Shown: positions 1-6,609, counted from the first letter of the stretch. The stretch: 13,376 bases of DNA from a bacterium (GCA_013202595.1 JABMPV010000181.1:1-13376); one strand, 5' to 3'. Made by a program: numbers and translations. Notes: generated by a model from the sequence alone, not told the origin.

Positions 1-569
1 CCTCTGGACAGTGCCCGCCAGCCGATCACCCCGATCGCTGCAGCGAGGTACAGGAACACCGGGAAGAGGAACGCGATGCCGAACACCAGGATGAAGCGCA
101 AGGCAAACGTGAAGTAGAAGTCGCCTCCGATCGTCGGGTCGAGGCGCCCGTCACCGAAGTCGATGAGGAACCCGAGCCCGCGCTGGAGTGACCAGTAGCC
201 GAATGCGACGCCTCCGAGGAACAGGAGGACGAGGACTGAGACGGCGGGGATGACGACCCGCTTCTCTCTCTTGGTGAGCCCCGGGGAGACGAATGCCCAG
301 AGCTGGTAGATGACCACCGGCGACGCGATCACCAGCCCCGCGTAGAGCGAGATCCGCATGAACAGCGAGAAGGCCTCCGTCGGCCGGAAGAACACCAGCC
401 CACGGTCATCAGAGATCGACTCGTAGGGGTGCACCAGCAGGTCGAACAGCCAGTTGCGGAACACGAAAGCGAGGATGGCTGCGACCACGACGGCGATGCC
501 CGCCTTGAGGATGCGCCCTCGCAATTCCTCGAGGTGCTCCATGAGCGGAGTCCGCGACGTCTCGCTCAC
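1..569 (-). CDS. tatC: Sec-independent (twin-arginine) translocase subunit TatC, 3'-truncated by window edge
   Basis: TatC is the polytopic membrane subunit of the Tat system. It recognises twin-arginine signal peptides and recruits TatA for export of folded proteins. Seen: 189 codons are present. The conserved N-terminal MEHLEELRGRI lies at residues 10-20, the FFRPTEAF segment follows the first periplasmic loop, then YQLWAFVSPGL, and hydrophobic membrane stretches alternate with short loops. The C-terminal part, probably 50-90 residues judging from family length, lies beyond base 1. The GTG start at 569-567 overlaps the tatB stop (GTGA), so the two genes are translationally coupled. An internal ATG at 542-540, immediately before the EHLEELR motif, is the alternative start. 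Identification is firm; only the exact start is uncertain. Confidence 0.95.
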   Translation of the reverse strand, partial: MSETSRTPLMEHLEELRGRILKAGIAVVVAAILAFVFRNWLFDLLVHPYESISDDRGLVFFRPTEAFSLFMRISLYAGLVIASPVVIYQLWAFVSPGLTKREKRVVIPAVSVLVLLFLGGVAFGYWSLQRGLGFLIDFGDGRLDPTIGGDFYFTFALRFILVFGIAFLFPVFLYLAAAIGVIGWRALSR

Positions 570-928
570 TCGCCGCTGCCCTGGTCGGGAGGAGGCGGCT
601 CCTCTGTGTCGGCGGTCGGAGCCGGCGCGTCCTCATCCGACGACTCGGCATCGGGGGTGGTTGGCCGCGATGGTGATGGGATGGGGGGCGCCGCCATCTT
701 CTGCACGTCGCCGATGGCAGCTTCCATCTCCCTGCGGGCCTCGGTGAGCGGATCGAGGGTGTCGCCGTACTCGCGCTCGAGGTCGGTCTTGAGCGTGCTG
801 GCAGTCGATCTGAGCTCGGCGATCACCTTGCCGGCCCGCTTTGCGATCTCCGGGAGGCGGCGGGGGCCGAAGACGAGAAGGCCGATGATCGCGATGGTCA
901 TGATCTCGGCAGGGCTGACGCTGAACAC
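566..928 (-). CDS. tatB: Twin-arginine translocase subunit TatB (TatA/B family)
   Basis: This is a single-span Tat subunit that works with TatC as receptor for Tat substrates. Seen: 120 residues with a short N-terminal membrane helix (about 8-20), the family hinge FGPRRLPE right after it, an amphipathic basic/acidic helix (about 22-60), then an acidic, proline-rich disordered tail ending GSGE. The open frame extends 64 codons further upstream, but that part is low-complexity and unlike TatA/B. The GTG at 928-926 is chosen because the FSVSPAEI start matches the family and a TACCAT box lies 6 bases upstream, suggesting a leaderless mRNA. A glutamate at position 8, in the membrane-entry region, favours TatB over TatA, but a TatA-like role cannot be excluded. 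It is coupled to tatC by a 4-base overlap. Confidence 0.88.
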   Translation of the reverse strand: MFSVSPAEIMTIAIIGLLVFGPRRLPEIAKRAGKVIAELRSTASTLKTDLEREYGDTLDPLTEARREMEAAIGDVQKMAAPPIPSPSRPTTPDAESSDEDAPAPTADTEEPPPPDQGSGE

Positions 929-934
929 GGCGCA

Positions 935-940
935 ATGGTA
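935..940 (-). promoter_or_regulatory. Candidate -10 box TACCAT of tatBC (leaderless)
   Basis: On the minus strand TACCAT is separated by 6 bases (TGCGCC) from the tatB GTG start, and no Shine-Dalgarno sequence is visible. A TANNNT box at this distance places the transcription start at or next to the start codon, which is typical of leaderless actinobacterial genes. The same hexamer and spacing occur before the plus-strand gene at 11443. No clear -35 is seen. Confidence 0.5.
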
Positions 941-1010
941 GGTCGTGGCGCCGGAAGGCGGATCGCAGAACGGCCTACTGCCTGTGACGGAACGACCGAG
1001 CGATTGGCCG

Positions 1011-1025
1011 CCGGGCGCGGCCCGG
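1011..1025 (-). terminator. GC-rich hairpin between the zinc-ribbon gene and tatB (weak candidate)
   Basis: A perfect 6-bp inverted repeat, CCGGGC-GCG-GCCCGG, lies 13 bases after the stop of the zinc-ribbon gene. It has no T-run on either strand, so it is at best a weak or factor-assisted terminator. Confidence 0.25.
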
Positions 1026-1037
1026 GTGGCTCCGCTT

Positions 1038-1331
1038 CTAGCGGTTGAGTTCCTTGGCCCAGTCCGTGGAGTCGAGCGCTTGGCTGAAGCGGTGGATCTC
1101 GCCTTCGGTGATTGGCTCACCCTCGGGTTCGATGACGTGATAGGTCACGCCCGTGGCCAGCAGGATGCTGACGACTCGATGGTTGGCCGGCCTCCGCTGC
1201 TCCTCTGAGCAGCCGGGGCACTCGAAGAGGTACGAGCCTGAGCCGGAGACGGCCAGCAATTCGAGCGAGAGGTCACCCGGAAGCAGTTCGACGTCTCCGC
1301 AGATACTGCATGTGGTGCGGATGGTGGTCAT
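1038..1331 (-). CDS. Hypothetical zinc-ribbon protein (two CxxC motifs)
   Basis: I do not recognise a named family. The 97-residue soluble protein has two CxxC knuckles, Cys8/Cys11 (CSIC) and Cys38/Cys41 (CPGC), separated by 26 residues, which is the spacing of a zinc ribbon. No further cysteines are visible. The C-terminal half is mixed alpha/beta with an acidic PEGEPITEGEI segment and ends WAKELNR. There is no signal peptide or membrane segment. The ATG start at 1331 has a weak GGAG about 11 bases upstream. It lies between pafC and tatB in the same direction, separated from pafC by about 110 bases that hold an unusual GTCAC repeat cluster and from tatB by about 110 bases. It may bind nucleic acid or protein through the ribbon; that is inference only. 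Confidence 0.8.
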   Translation of the reverse strand: MTTIRTTCSICGDVELLPGDLSLELLAVSGSGSYLFECPGCSEEQRRPANHRVVSILLATGVTYHVIEPEGEPITEGEIHRFSQALDSTDWAKELNR

Positions 1332-1414
1332 GTGGTGCGGCTCCGAAGGGGTTCGTTTGCGTCCGAATGCGATATCGGCCGATCTGAAGCCGCCTGGATG
1401 ACCATTGTCCTAGT

Positions 1415-1448
1415 AGTCACGAGTGACTGGTCACTAACGACTAGTCAC
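1415..1448. repeat. Cluster of GTCAC/GTGAC pentamers with 7-bp periodicity
   Basis: GTCAC or its complement GTGAC starts at 1416, 1423, 1430 and 1444, each a multiple of 7 apart. The copies create overlapping palindromes: AGTCAC-GA-GTGACT at 1415-1428, AGTGAC-TG-GTCACT at 1422-1435, and GACTAGTC at 1439-1446. The last copy overlaps the pafC stop codon and the rest lies in the gap ahead of the zinc-ribbon gene. It may be an operator for that gene or a structured 3' end for pafBC; the sequence does not decide. Confidence 0.6.
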
Positions 1449-2388
1449 CTGATCGGTAGCGGGAGAGGATCCGCGACCTGAGATCGGCCGTCGCCGCAGC
1501 CACGTCGGTGCCAGACACCAGCCGGGCCTGACCCGCGAGCCTCACGAGGAGCCGGGCCGTGACCCCCGGATCCGAGGCGCTGAAGACCACCGTCCTGCCT
1601 TCATCTCCGACTGAGATCTCCTCGACCGGGTAGTAGTCGGCTACCCATGCCGCCGCCGGTGACAGGGTGATCTCGGCGCGGACGTCATCCACACCCGGCG
1701 TGTAGTGGACCTCGGCAGGGGGTTGCTCCTCGGGCGGCTCGAACCGGTCGTCGAGGACGGCGGCATCTCGAATGCGGTCGATCCTGAACAGGCGCTCCCC
1801 GCCTGCTTTGCGACAGTGGCCGGCAACGTACCAGTTTCCGAGCGTCGTGTACACCCGCCAGGGCTCGACGATCCGCGTGCTCGTCGCGCCGCTGCCGAGG
1901 GCGGTGTAGGTGATGTCGACGGCGAATCCATCGGCGGCCGCTCGACGAAGCGGCCCGACCAGTTCCGGCTCGGGGCCGAAATCGATCTCGACTGCACCGG
2001 ATGCGTCGCCCCCCGGCATGAGCACCATGCGGATCTTGTCGACGGCCGACTCCAAATCGGCCGATCCGGCCCCCGAAGCGATCACAGCGCTGCCTGCTGC
2101 GAGGAGTTTGAGGCCTTCAGGTGCCGTCAGTCGGACCGGCCTGGCGAAGTAGTCGGCCATGTCGACGTAGATGCCGTCTTCCTCGACCGAGACATCGATG
2201 AGATCGGTCGGACCGTAACCCGGGAGCCCGCAGACGAAGACCAGGTTCAGATCCTTGATCAGTTCGTTCTCGCCGCTGTAGCCGAAGCGCTCGACCACGT
2301 CCGCGGGCATCGCGCCGGGATTGGCGATCAGCCAGGGCACCACGGCCAGGATCCTGGAGAGCCTGCTGGCAGTACGGGCGCTGCTCAT
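1441..2388 (-). CDS. pafC: WYL-domain transcriptional regulator PafC
   Basis: PafC partners PafB. In mycobacteria the heterodimer activates the LexA/RecA-independent DNA-damage regulon through the sigma factor. Seen: 315 residues (the M. tuberculosis protein is about 316, from memory). The N-terminal helical region (about 1-60, winged-helix type) contains VERFGYSG, followed by a linker and a WYL domain at about 142-212 with YTALGSG, IVEPWRVY and a WYVAG core at 186-190. An RLFRIDRIRDA segment closes the domain, and a C-terminal WCX-like extension ends RYRSGD. The open frame runs far upstream, but the ATG at 2388 is chosen: it overlaps the pafB stop as ATGA, has a G-rich stretch just before it, and begins the homologous sequence. 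Co-transcription with pafB is expected. Confidence 0.92.
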   Translation of the reverse strand: MSSARTASRLSRILAVVPWLIANPGAMPADVVERFGYSGENELIKDLNLVFVCGLPGYGPTDLIDVSVEEDGIYVDMADYFARPVRLTAPEGLKLLAAGSAVIASGAGSADLESAVDKIRMVLMPGGDASGAVEIDFGPEPELVGPLRRAAADGFAVDITYTALGSGATSTRIVEPWRVYTTLGNWYVAGHCRKAGGERLFRIDRIRDAAVLDDRFEPPEEQPPAEVHYTPGVDDVRAEITLSPAAAWVADYYPVEEISVGDEGRTVVFSASDPGVTARLLVRLAGQARLVSGTDVAAATADLRSRILSRYRSGD

Positions 2389-3311
2389 GAGTCCCCCGCC
2401 ACATGTGCGAGGAATCGCCGCCTGAGGTCGGCAGGGGCCACGATCTCCGCCTGATCCTCGAAACCGATGAGCCAGCCGATGAATGCGTCCACATGGGCCA
2501 CGGGAATCGTGGCCGTCAGGGAGCCGTCGCTGTGATCGTCGGAGTCGGAGCCCTCTGAGAGTTGGCGGCGAGCCCACCAGGCGACGGGCGCGTCGAAATG
2601 GACCACCGCCCTGATGTCGTCGGGGCCGGCCTCCCATGGACGTGATGCGAACGCCTCGGAGGCCCTGAATCCCTCGGGGCGTTCGAAGGCGTTCTCCGGA
2701 CCGAATGCGGTGACGTCGGCGAGTCTGTCGACGCGAAATGACCGCTGCGCCCCGGATTCGGCGTCCTCCCCCGCGACGTACCAATGGCCTCTGCGGTGCA
2801 CGAGGCCAAAGGGTCGGAGCCTGCGGGTGGAGTCACGATGGCTGAATCGGATGGTGCGCCGCGTCGTGACGGATTCGAAGAGGACGGCCAGGGTGCCGGC
2901 GTCGGCTCCTAGATCGGCCGCGAGCGGCTCGTTGGAGGCCTGGGCGGGGGCTCCGCCCAGCTTGAAGATGGCCTCGGCGCCTGTTCCGGTGCCCCCCATG
3001 CGCACGATCTGAGCGGCGGCCCACAGAGCGCTGCGCTCGTCATCGGTGAGACCCGGGTCCTCGAGGCCGTACTCGTCGGGAACCACCACGTAGCCCTGTT
3101 CGACCTCCCACTGGTCTGTGGGGTGCATGGTGAGGGGGATGCCGAGGCGGCGGATGAGGTCCTTGTCCCGCTCGAAGGTTCTCCGGAACGCGTCATCACC
3201 CTCCTGGTCGTATCCGGCGACCTGGTACCGAATCTCCTCCGCAGTGACGGGACGGCCCGCGGTCAGCAGGAAGGCCAGGAGATTGATGATGCGCTCGAGA
3301 ACTCTATGCAT
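2385..3311 (-). CDS. pafB: WYL-domain transcriptional regulator PafB
   Basis: PafB is the first gene of the pafBC pair, a DNA-binding WYL regulator. Seen: 308 residues. The N-terminal winged helix (about 1-65) begins RVLERIINLLAFLL and includes AFRRTFERDKDLIRRLG, the usual start of PafB-type HTH domains. A helical middle (about 85-130) follows, then a WYL domain at about 145-205 with a WYVAG core at 177-181 and RSFRVDRLADV, and a C-terminal WCX-like region with WLIGFEDQAEIVAPADLRRRF. There is no SD sequence before the ATG; a TACAGT box lies 10 bases upstream, so the mRNA leader may be nearly absent. The 49-base gap to the pafA stop suggests pafBC can be transcribed separately from pafA as well as by read-through. 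The assignment of PafB versus PafC rests on order and N-terminal sequence. Confidence 0.92.
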   Translation of the reverse strand: MHRVLERIINLLAFLLTAGRPVTAEEIRYQVAGYDQEGDDAFRRTFERDKDLIRRLGIPLTMHPTDQWEVEQGYVVVPDEYGLEDPGLTDDERSALWAAAQIVRMGGTGTGAEAIFKLGGAPAQASNEPLAADLGADAGTLAVLFESVTTRRTIRFSHRDSTRRLRPFGLVHRRGHWYVAGEDAESGAQRSFRVDRLADVTAFGPENAFERPEGFRASEAFASRPWEAGPDDIRAVVHFDAPVAWWARRQLSEGSDSDDHSDGSLTATIPVAHVDAFIGWLIGFEDQAEIVAPADLRRRFLAHVAGDS

Positions 3312-3321
3312 CGGTGACCCG

Positions 3322-3327
3322 ACTGTA
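3322..3327 (-). promoter_or_regulatory. Candidate -10 box TACAGT for pafBC
   Basis: TACAGT on the minus strand ends 10 bases before the pafB ATG, with no SD motif in between. It fits the TANNNT pattern seen before several genes here. No convincing -35 is visible, so this is a modest candidate. Confidence 0.4.
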
Positions 3328-3360
3328 TCGCTCGCCGGTGCCGGGGGGAAGGAGCGCAGA

Positions 3361-4716
3361 TCAGAGGCCGGCGATCAGTTTGTCGACCCGTTCGTCGATG
3401 GCGATGAAGGGGTCCTTGCAGAGCACGGTGCGCTGTGCCTGGTCGTTGAGCTTGAGGTGGACCCAGTCGACGGTGAAGTCGCGGCTCTTGGCCTTGGCGG
3501 CCTTGATGAACTCGCCCCTGAGCCGTGCTCTCGTGGTTTGCGGCGGATTGACCAGAGCGGTGTTGATGGCCTCATCGGTGACGACTCTGTCGACCATGCC
3601 CTTGCGTTGGAGCAGGTAGTAGAGGCCCCTGTGGCGGCTGACATCGTGATAGGCCAGATCGATGAGGGCGAGTTTCGGGTCGTCGAGGGTGAGGCCGCGC
3701 CGCGAGCGGTACTCCTCGATGAGGTGATACTTCGCCACCCAATCGCACTCGCGCTTGAGTGACAGCGGATCCTTCTCGAGACCCGTCAGGAGGTGCTCCC
3801 ACATCTCCACAGCCGACTGCACCTGAGCGGGAAACCCCCGGCTCCTGGCGTAGCGCAGCACCCGTTCGAGGTACTCCCACTGGATGTCGAGTGCCGACAA
3901 TTCCCGACCGTTGGCCAGCCGCACCTTCTTGCGGCACGTCAGGTCCCTGCTGATGTCCCTGATCGACCGGATCGGGTTCTCCAGCGTGAGGTCCCTGAAC
4001 ACCACGTCGTCCTCGATCATCTGCAGGAGGGCGGCGGTGGCGCCTACCTTCACGTACGTCATGTACTCGCTCATATTCGAGTCGCCTGCGATGACATGGA
4101 GTCGCCGGTACTTCTCGGCGTCGGCATGGGGCTCATCCCGGGTGTTGATGATCGGTCGACTCCTGGTGGTGGCAGACGAGACGCCCTCCCAGATATGCTC
4201 GGAGCGCTGGGCCAGGGAGAAGATGGTTCCGTGCGCCGTCTGGAGCAGCTTCCCGGCGCCCGCGTAGATCTGGCGGGTCACGAAGAACGGGATCAGGGTG
4301 TCGATCGTCCGTTGGAAGTCGGCCTGACGGCCCACCAGGTAGTTCTCGTGGCAGCCATAGGAGTTGCCCGCTGAGTCCGTGTTGTTCTTGAAGAGGTAGA
4401 CGACGCCGCGTATGCCCTCCTCTTCGAGACGCTGCTCAGCCGAGGCGAGGAGGCCTTCGAGCACCCGCTCGCCCGCCTTGTCGTGCGCGACCACGTCGTA
4501 GAGGCTGTCGCATTCGGGTGTGGCGTACTCGGGGTGGCTGCCGACGTCGAGATAGAGACGGGCGCCGTTTTCGAGGAAGACATTGGAGGAGCGGCCCCAT
4601 GAGACCACCCTGCGGAAGAGGTATCGGGCGACCTCGTCGGGCGACAACCTGCGCTGGCCCCGCAATGTGCAGGTGACCCCGTATTCGTTCTCGATTCCGA
4701 AAATGCGCCGGTCCAT
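3361..4716 (-). CDS. pafA: Pup--protein ligase PafA
   Basis: PafA uses ATP to phosphorylate the C-terminal glutamate of Pup and links it by an isopeptide bond to lysines of substrates. It is a cytosolic glutamine-synthetase-like enzyme. Seen: 451 residues, close to the mycobacterial length. The metal-binding GIENEYG is at 7-13 (Glu9, Glu11), and the active-site loop LYLDVGSHPEY carries the catalytic Asp57. KNNTDSAGNSYGCHENYL, IINTRDEPHADAEKYRRLHV and the family C-terminal signature QAQRTVLCKDPF are all present. The frame is open for 34 more codons, but MDRRIFGIE matches the family start, so the ATG at 4716 is used. That ATG has no SD but has a TACGCT box 9 bases upstream. Unlike arc-prcA it has its own promoter region, shared with the divergent DUF2007-like gene. 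Confidence 0.98.
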   Translation of the reverse strand: MDRRIFGIENEYGVTCTLRGQRRLSPDEVARYLFRRVVSWGRSSNVFLENGARLYLDVGSHPEYATPECDSLYDVVAHDKAGERVLEGLLASAEQRLEEEGIRGVVYLFKNNTDSAGNSYGCHENYLVGRQADFQRTIDTLIPFFVTRQIYAGAGKLLQTAHGTIFSLAQRSEHIWEGVSSATTRSRPIINTRDEPHADAEKYRRLHVIAGDSNMSEYMTYVKVGATAALLQMIEDDVVFRDLTLENPIRSIRDISRDLTCRKKVRLANGRELSALDIQWEYLERVLRYARSRGFPAQVQSAVEMWEHLLTGLEKDPLSLKRECDWVAKYHLIEEYRSRRGLTLDDPKLALIDLAYHDVSRHRGLYYLLQRKGMVDRVVTDEAINTALVNPPQTTRARLRGEFIKAAKAKSRDFTVDWVHLKLNDQAQRTVLCKDPFIAIDERVDKLIAGL

Positions 4717-4725
4717 GGATTTCGC

Positions 4726-4748
4726 AGCGTACCCGCCGCCTGCCGACA
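4726..4748 (-). promoter_or_regulatory. Candidate pafA promoter: TACGCT -10 with upstream TGTCGG
   Basis: On the minus strand TACGCT (4731-4726) lies 9 bases from the pafA ATG. Eleven bases upstream of it is TGTCGG (4748-4743). The mycobacterial PafBC-dependent (RecA-NDp) consensus is, as I recall, TTGTCRGTG, 8 bases, then TANNNT. The TGTCRG core and -10 match; the flanking GTG does not, and the spacing is one base longer. It is therefore a possible PafBC site but not a certain one. Confidence 0.4.
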
Positions 4749-4773
4749 CCGGAGACAGAGTCGGGTACCCCGG

Positions 4774-4779
4774 TACGCT
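4774..4779 (+). promoter_or_regulatory. Candidate -10 box TACGCT for the DUF2007-like gene (leaderless)
   Basis: TACGCT is followed by 6 bases and the ATG at 4786, with no SD. The hexamer and its surroundings (GGTACGCT-N-CGA) repeat in inverted orientation in front of pafA, giving a two-way promoter region of 69 bases. A GTACC-CC-GGTAC inverted repeat (4765-4776) overlaps this box and could hold a regulator. Confidence 0.45.
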
Positions 4780-4785
4780 CCGACG

Positions 4786-5148
4786 ATGACGACAGCCATG
4801 GCACGGGGACCCGATCACTTCGTTGTGCTCGCCACGCTCGGCGATGCCGCCTCAGCGCATCTCTGGGCGGCTCGCCTGGAATCCGAGGGGATCGAGACGA
4901 AGGTGCACGGCGATGGCCTCGGGCCCTATCCGGTGACCGTCGGCGGCCTGGCTGCGACCCAGATCTGGGTGTTGGAGAGCCGTATCGACGAAGCACGGCA
5001 CGTGATGCTGGCGGCAGAAGTCGACCAGGTGATGGAAGTAGGTTCGTCCGATGGCGAACCCGGCCGTCCTGGCGTTCGCCTGGTCGCTCTCGTGCTGACG
5101 GTGGTGCTGGTGATCGTGGTCGCCAGAGCCGTCCTCTGGCTGTTCTGA
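4786..5148 (+). CDS. DUF2007-like putative signal-transducing protein with C-terminal membrane anchor
   Basis: The 120-residue protein has a ferredoxin-fold-like N-terminal domain (about 10-80). HFVVLATLGDAASAHLWAARLESEGIE followed by IWVLESRIDEARHVM is the pattern of DUF2007 proteins, small GlnB-like domains of unknown function. Residues 98-118 form a hydrophobic helix ending in LWLF, so the protein is probably tail-anchored with the domain in the cytoplasm. The start at ATG 4786 is preferred over the ATG at 4798 because a TACGCT box lies 6 bases before it. The gene is divergent from pafA and convergent with prcA (7 bases between stops), so it sits reversed inside the proteasome cluster. A link to pupylation is only positional. 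Family assignment is by eye. Confidence 0.8.
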   Translation: MTTAMARGPDHFVVLATLGDAASAHLWAARLESEGIETKVHGDGLGPYPVTVGGLAATQIWVLESRIDEARHVMLAAEVDQVMEVGSSDGEPGRPGVRLVALVLTVVLVIVVARAVLWLF

Positions 5149-5155
5149 CCGCGTG

Positions 5156-5827
5156 TCAGCCTTCGAAGTCCGCCTCGGCCAAGCGGCGGAACGTTCGCCT
5201 GCCGAGAGTCCTGTCGAGGACGGCGCCCTCCCACTCCGACACCTGAATCTCGCGTTCGGTGACCGCCTGGAACGACTCGGTGGCCCACCCCAGGACCGTC
5301 GCGAGTGAGGCTCCGCCCTCGTACTTCTCCACGAGAGCCTCACGGAGCGCCTCGTCCTGGCCGCCGATCGCCCCGACGCCGCGCTCGTCGTACAGGGTCC
5401 CGTCATAGGTGACCCGGAACAGCCCACTGTCGGCTGCGGTCTGTCCCACCTCGGCCAGCATGATCTCGACTTCGTACGGCTTGACTTCCTGGGTGAAGAC
5501 GTGGCCGAGCGTCTGTGAATAGGCGTTGGCCAGGCCCTTGGCCGTCACGTCGGCCCGGGCATAGGAGTACCCCTTGAGATCGGCGTGGCGGATGCCCGCC
5601 ACCCGAAGGCTCTCGAACTCGTTGTACTTGCCGACGCCGGCGAAGCCGATGCGATCGTAGACCTCGCCGATCTTGTTGAGTGCCCCGCTGGGGTTCTCCC
5701 CGAGGAGAAGGATCCCGTCGACATACTCGACGGCGACGATGGATCTACCTCGTGCGATGCCCTTTCGGGCGAACTCGGCCCGATCCTTCATCATCTGCTC
5801 GGGCGGCACGTAGAAGGGCATCGTCAT
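5156..5827 (-). CDS. prcA: Proteasome subunit alpha PrcA
   Basis: PrcA forms the two outer heptameric rings of the 20S core, gating entry and docking ARC. It has no catalytic threonine. Seen: 223 residues. The N-terminal alpha signature YVPPEQMMKDRAEFARKGIA is followed by SIVAVEYVDGILLLGEN, the conserved DRIGFAGVGKYNEFESLR and HVFTQEVKPYEVEIMLAEVG. The protein stops soon after RRTFRRLAEADFEG, about 25 residues shorter than my recollection of M. tuberculosis PrcA, which has an extra acidic/serine-rich tail. The ATG at 5827 overlaps the prcB stop (ATGA), and GGAGG 7 bases upstream, inside the prcB end, is a good SD. A second in-frame ATG lies at 5821. It is the last gene of the arc operon. The stop is 7 bases from the stop of the convergent DUF2007-like gene. 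Confidence 0.97.
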   Translation of the reverse strand: MTMPFYVPPEQMMKDRAEFARKGIARGRSIVAVEYVDGILLLGENPSGALNKIGEVYDRIGFAGVGKYNEFESLRVAGIRHADLKGYSYARADVTAKGLANAYSQTLGHVFTQEVKPYEVEIMLAEVGQTAADSGLFRVTYDGTLYDERGVGAIGGQDEALREALVEKYEGGASLATVLGWATESFQAVTEREIQVSEWEGAVLDRTLGRRTFRRLAEADFEG

Positions 5828-6609
5828 GATTGGGCCTCCAGGGCCGTCCTGGCCGCTTCGGCAATCAGTTGCTCTTCGACTTCGCGGTATCCGCCTTCGG
5901 TCACGATCACGACATTGGGATAGATGCCACGCCGCAGATCGGGGCCGCCGGTGGCCGTGTCTTCCTCCGCCGCTGCAACCAGAGCGCCCACGGCGAGTTG
6001 GATCGCCGCAGTCTCGTCCATGTCGTCCTGGAAGGCGCCGCGGAGGAACAACCGTGCATCCCTGCCGCCCGACCCGGTCGACGTGTAGTCGATCTCCTCG
6101 TATCGCCCCCCGACCACGTCGTAGGAGTAGAGGCGCCCTACGCCTTCCTGCTCATCGAAGCCGCAGAAGAGTGGGATGACCACGAGACCCTGGAAGGCCA
6201 TCGGGAGCTGCCTGCGAATCATCGCAGCGAGGTAGTTGGCCTTCCCTTCGAGGCTCAGCCGATGCCCCTCGAGCTTCTCGTAGTGCTCGAGTTCGGTCTG
6301 AAAGAGCTTGATCAGTTCTGTGGCGATGCCTGCTGTGCCCGAGATGGCCACTGCGGAGTAGCCGTCCGCAGGGAAGACCTTCTTCATGTGATGGTGGGCG
6401 ATGACATTGCCTGCCGTCGCCCTGCGGTCACCCGCCATGACCACGCCATCGGCGAATCGAAACGCGAGCACGGTGGTGCCCTCCGGGGCTTCGACCTCGC
6501 CACCTCCGGGAGCAGTCCAGTGCGGATCGAGACCCCGCGACCTCAGCAGGGCCGAGAACGATTCAGACGGCGTGACCTCGCCGCCCCGGAGCAGGCCGTC
6601 GGCGGTCAC
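5824..6609 (-). CDS. prcB: Proteasome subunit beta PrcB (N-terminal threonine peptidase)
   Basis: PrcB forms the inner rings of the 20S core and carries the peptidase sites. Seen: 261 residues with a 44-residue propeptide ending EAPEG and mature protein from Thr45 (G-TTVLAF). Asp61 and Lys77 stand at mature positions 17 and 33, the classical catalytic pair with Thr1. GDRRATAGN, the SGTAGIA segment, ELEHYEKLEG and the late GGPDLRRGIYP motif are all characteristic. The propeptide is shorter than the 57 residues I recall for M. tuberculosis. The GTG at 6609 overlaps the pup stop (GTGA), and AAGGG 6 bases ahead serves as SD. It is predicted to be processed autocatalytically after assembly with PrcA. 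Confidence 0.97.
   Translation of the reverse strand: MTADGLLRGGEVTPSESFSALLRSRGLDPHWTAPGGGEVEAPEGTTVLAFRFADGVVMAGDRRATAGNVIAHHHMKKVFPADGYSAVAISGTAGIATELIKLFQTELEHYEKLEGHRLSLEGKANYLAAMIRRQLPMAFQGLVVIPLFCGFDEQEGVGRLYSYDVVGGRYEEIDYTSTGSGGRDARLFLRGAFQDDMDETAAIQLAVGALVAAAEEDTATGGPDLRRGIYPNVVIVTEGGYREVEEQLIAEAARTALEAQS

Noticed and set aside
929..1120. 64-codon N-terminal extension of tatB
   Set aside because: The sequence is low-complexity, overlaps the end of the zinc-ribbon gene, and places the membrane helix far from the N-terminus, unlike TatA/B.
1374..1383. 10-bp palindrome ATCGGCCGAT upstream of the zinc-ribbon gene
   Set aside because: A single 10-bp palindrome in GC-rich DNA is not rare and has no supporting promoter context.
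2389..2784. 132-codon N-terminal extension of pafC
   Set aside because: The extension overlaps pafB in another frame, is arginine-rich low-complexity sequence, and the ATGA overlap at 2388 gives a clear start.
4717..4818. 34-codon N-terminal extension of pafA
   Set aside because: It would cover the divergent promoter and the DUF2007 start; the PafA family begins at the MDRRIFGIE residues.
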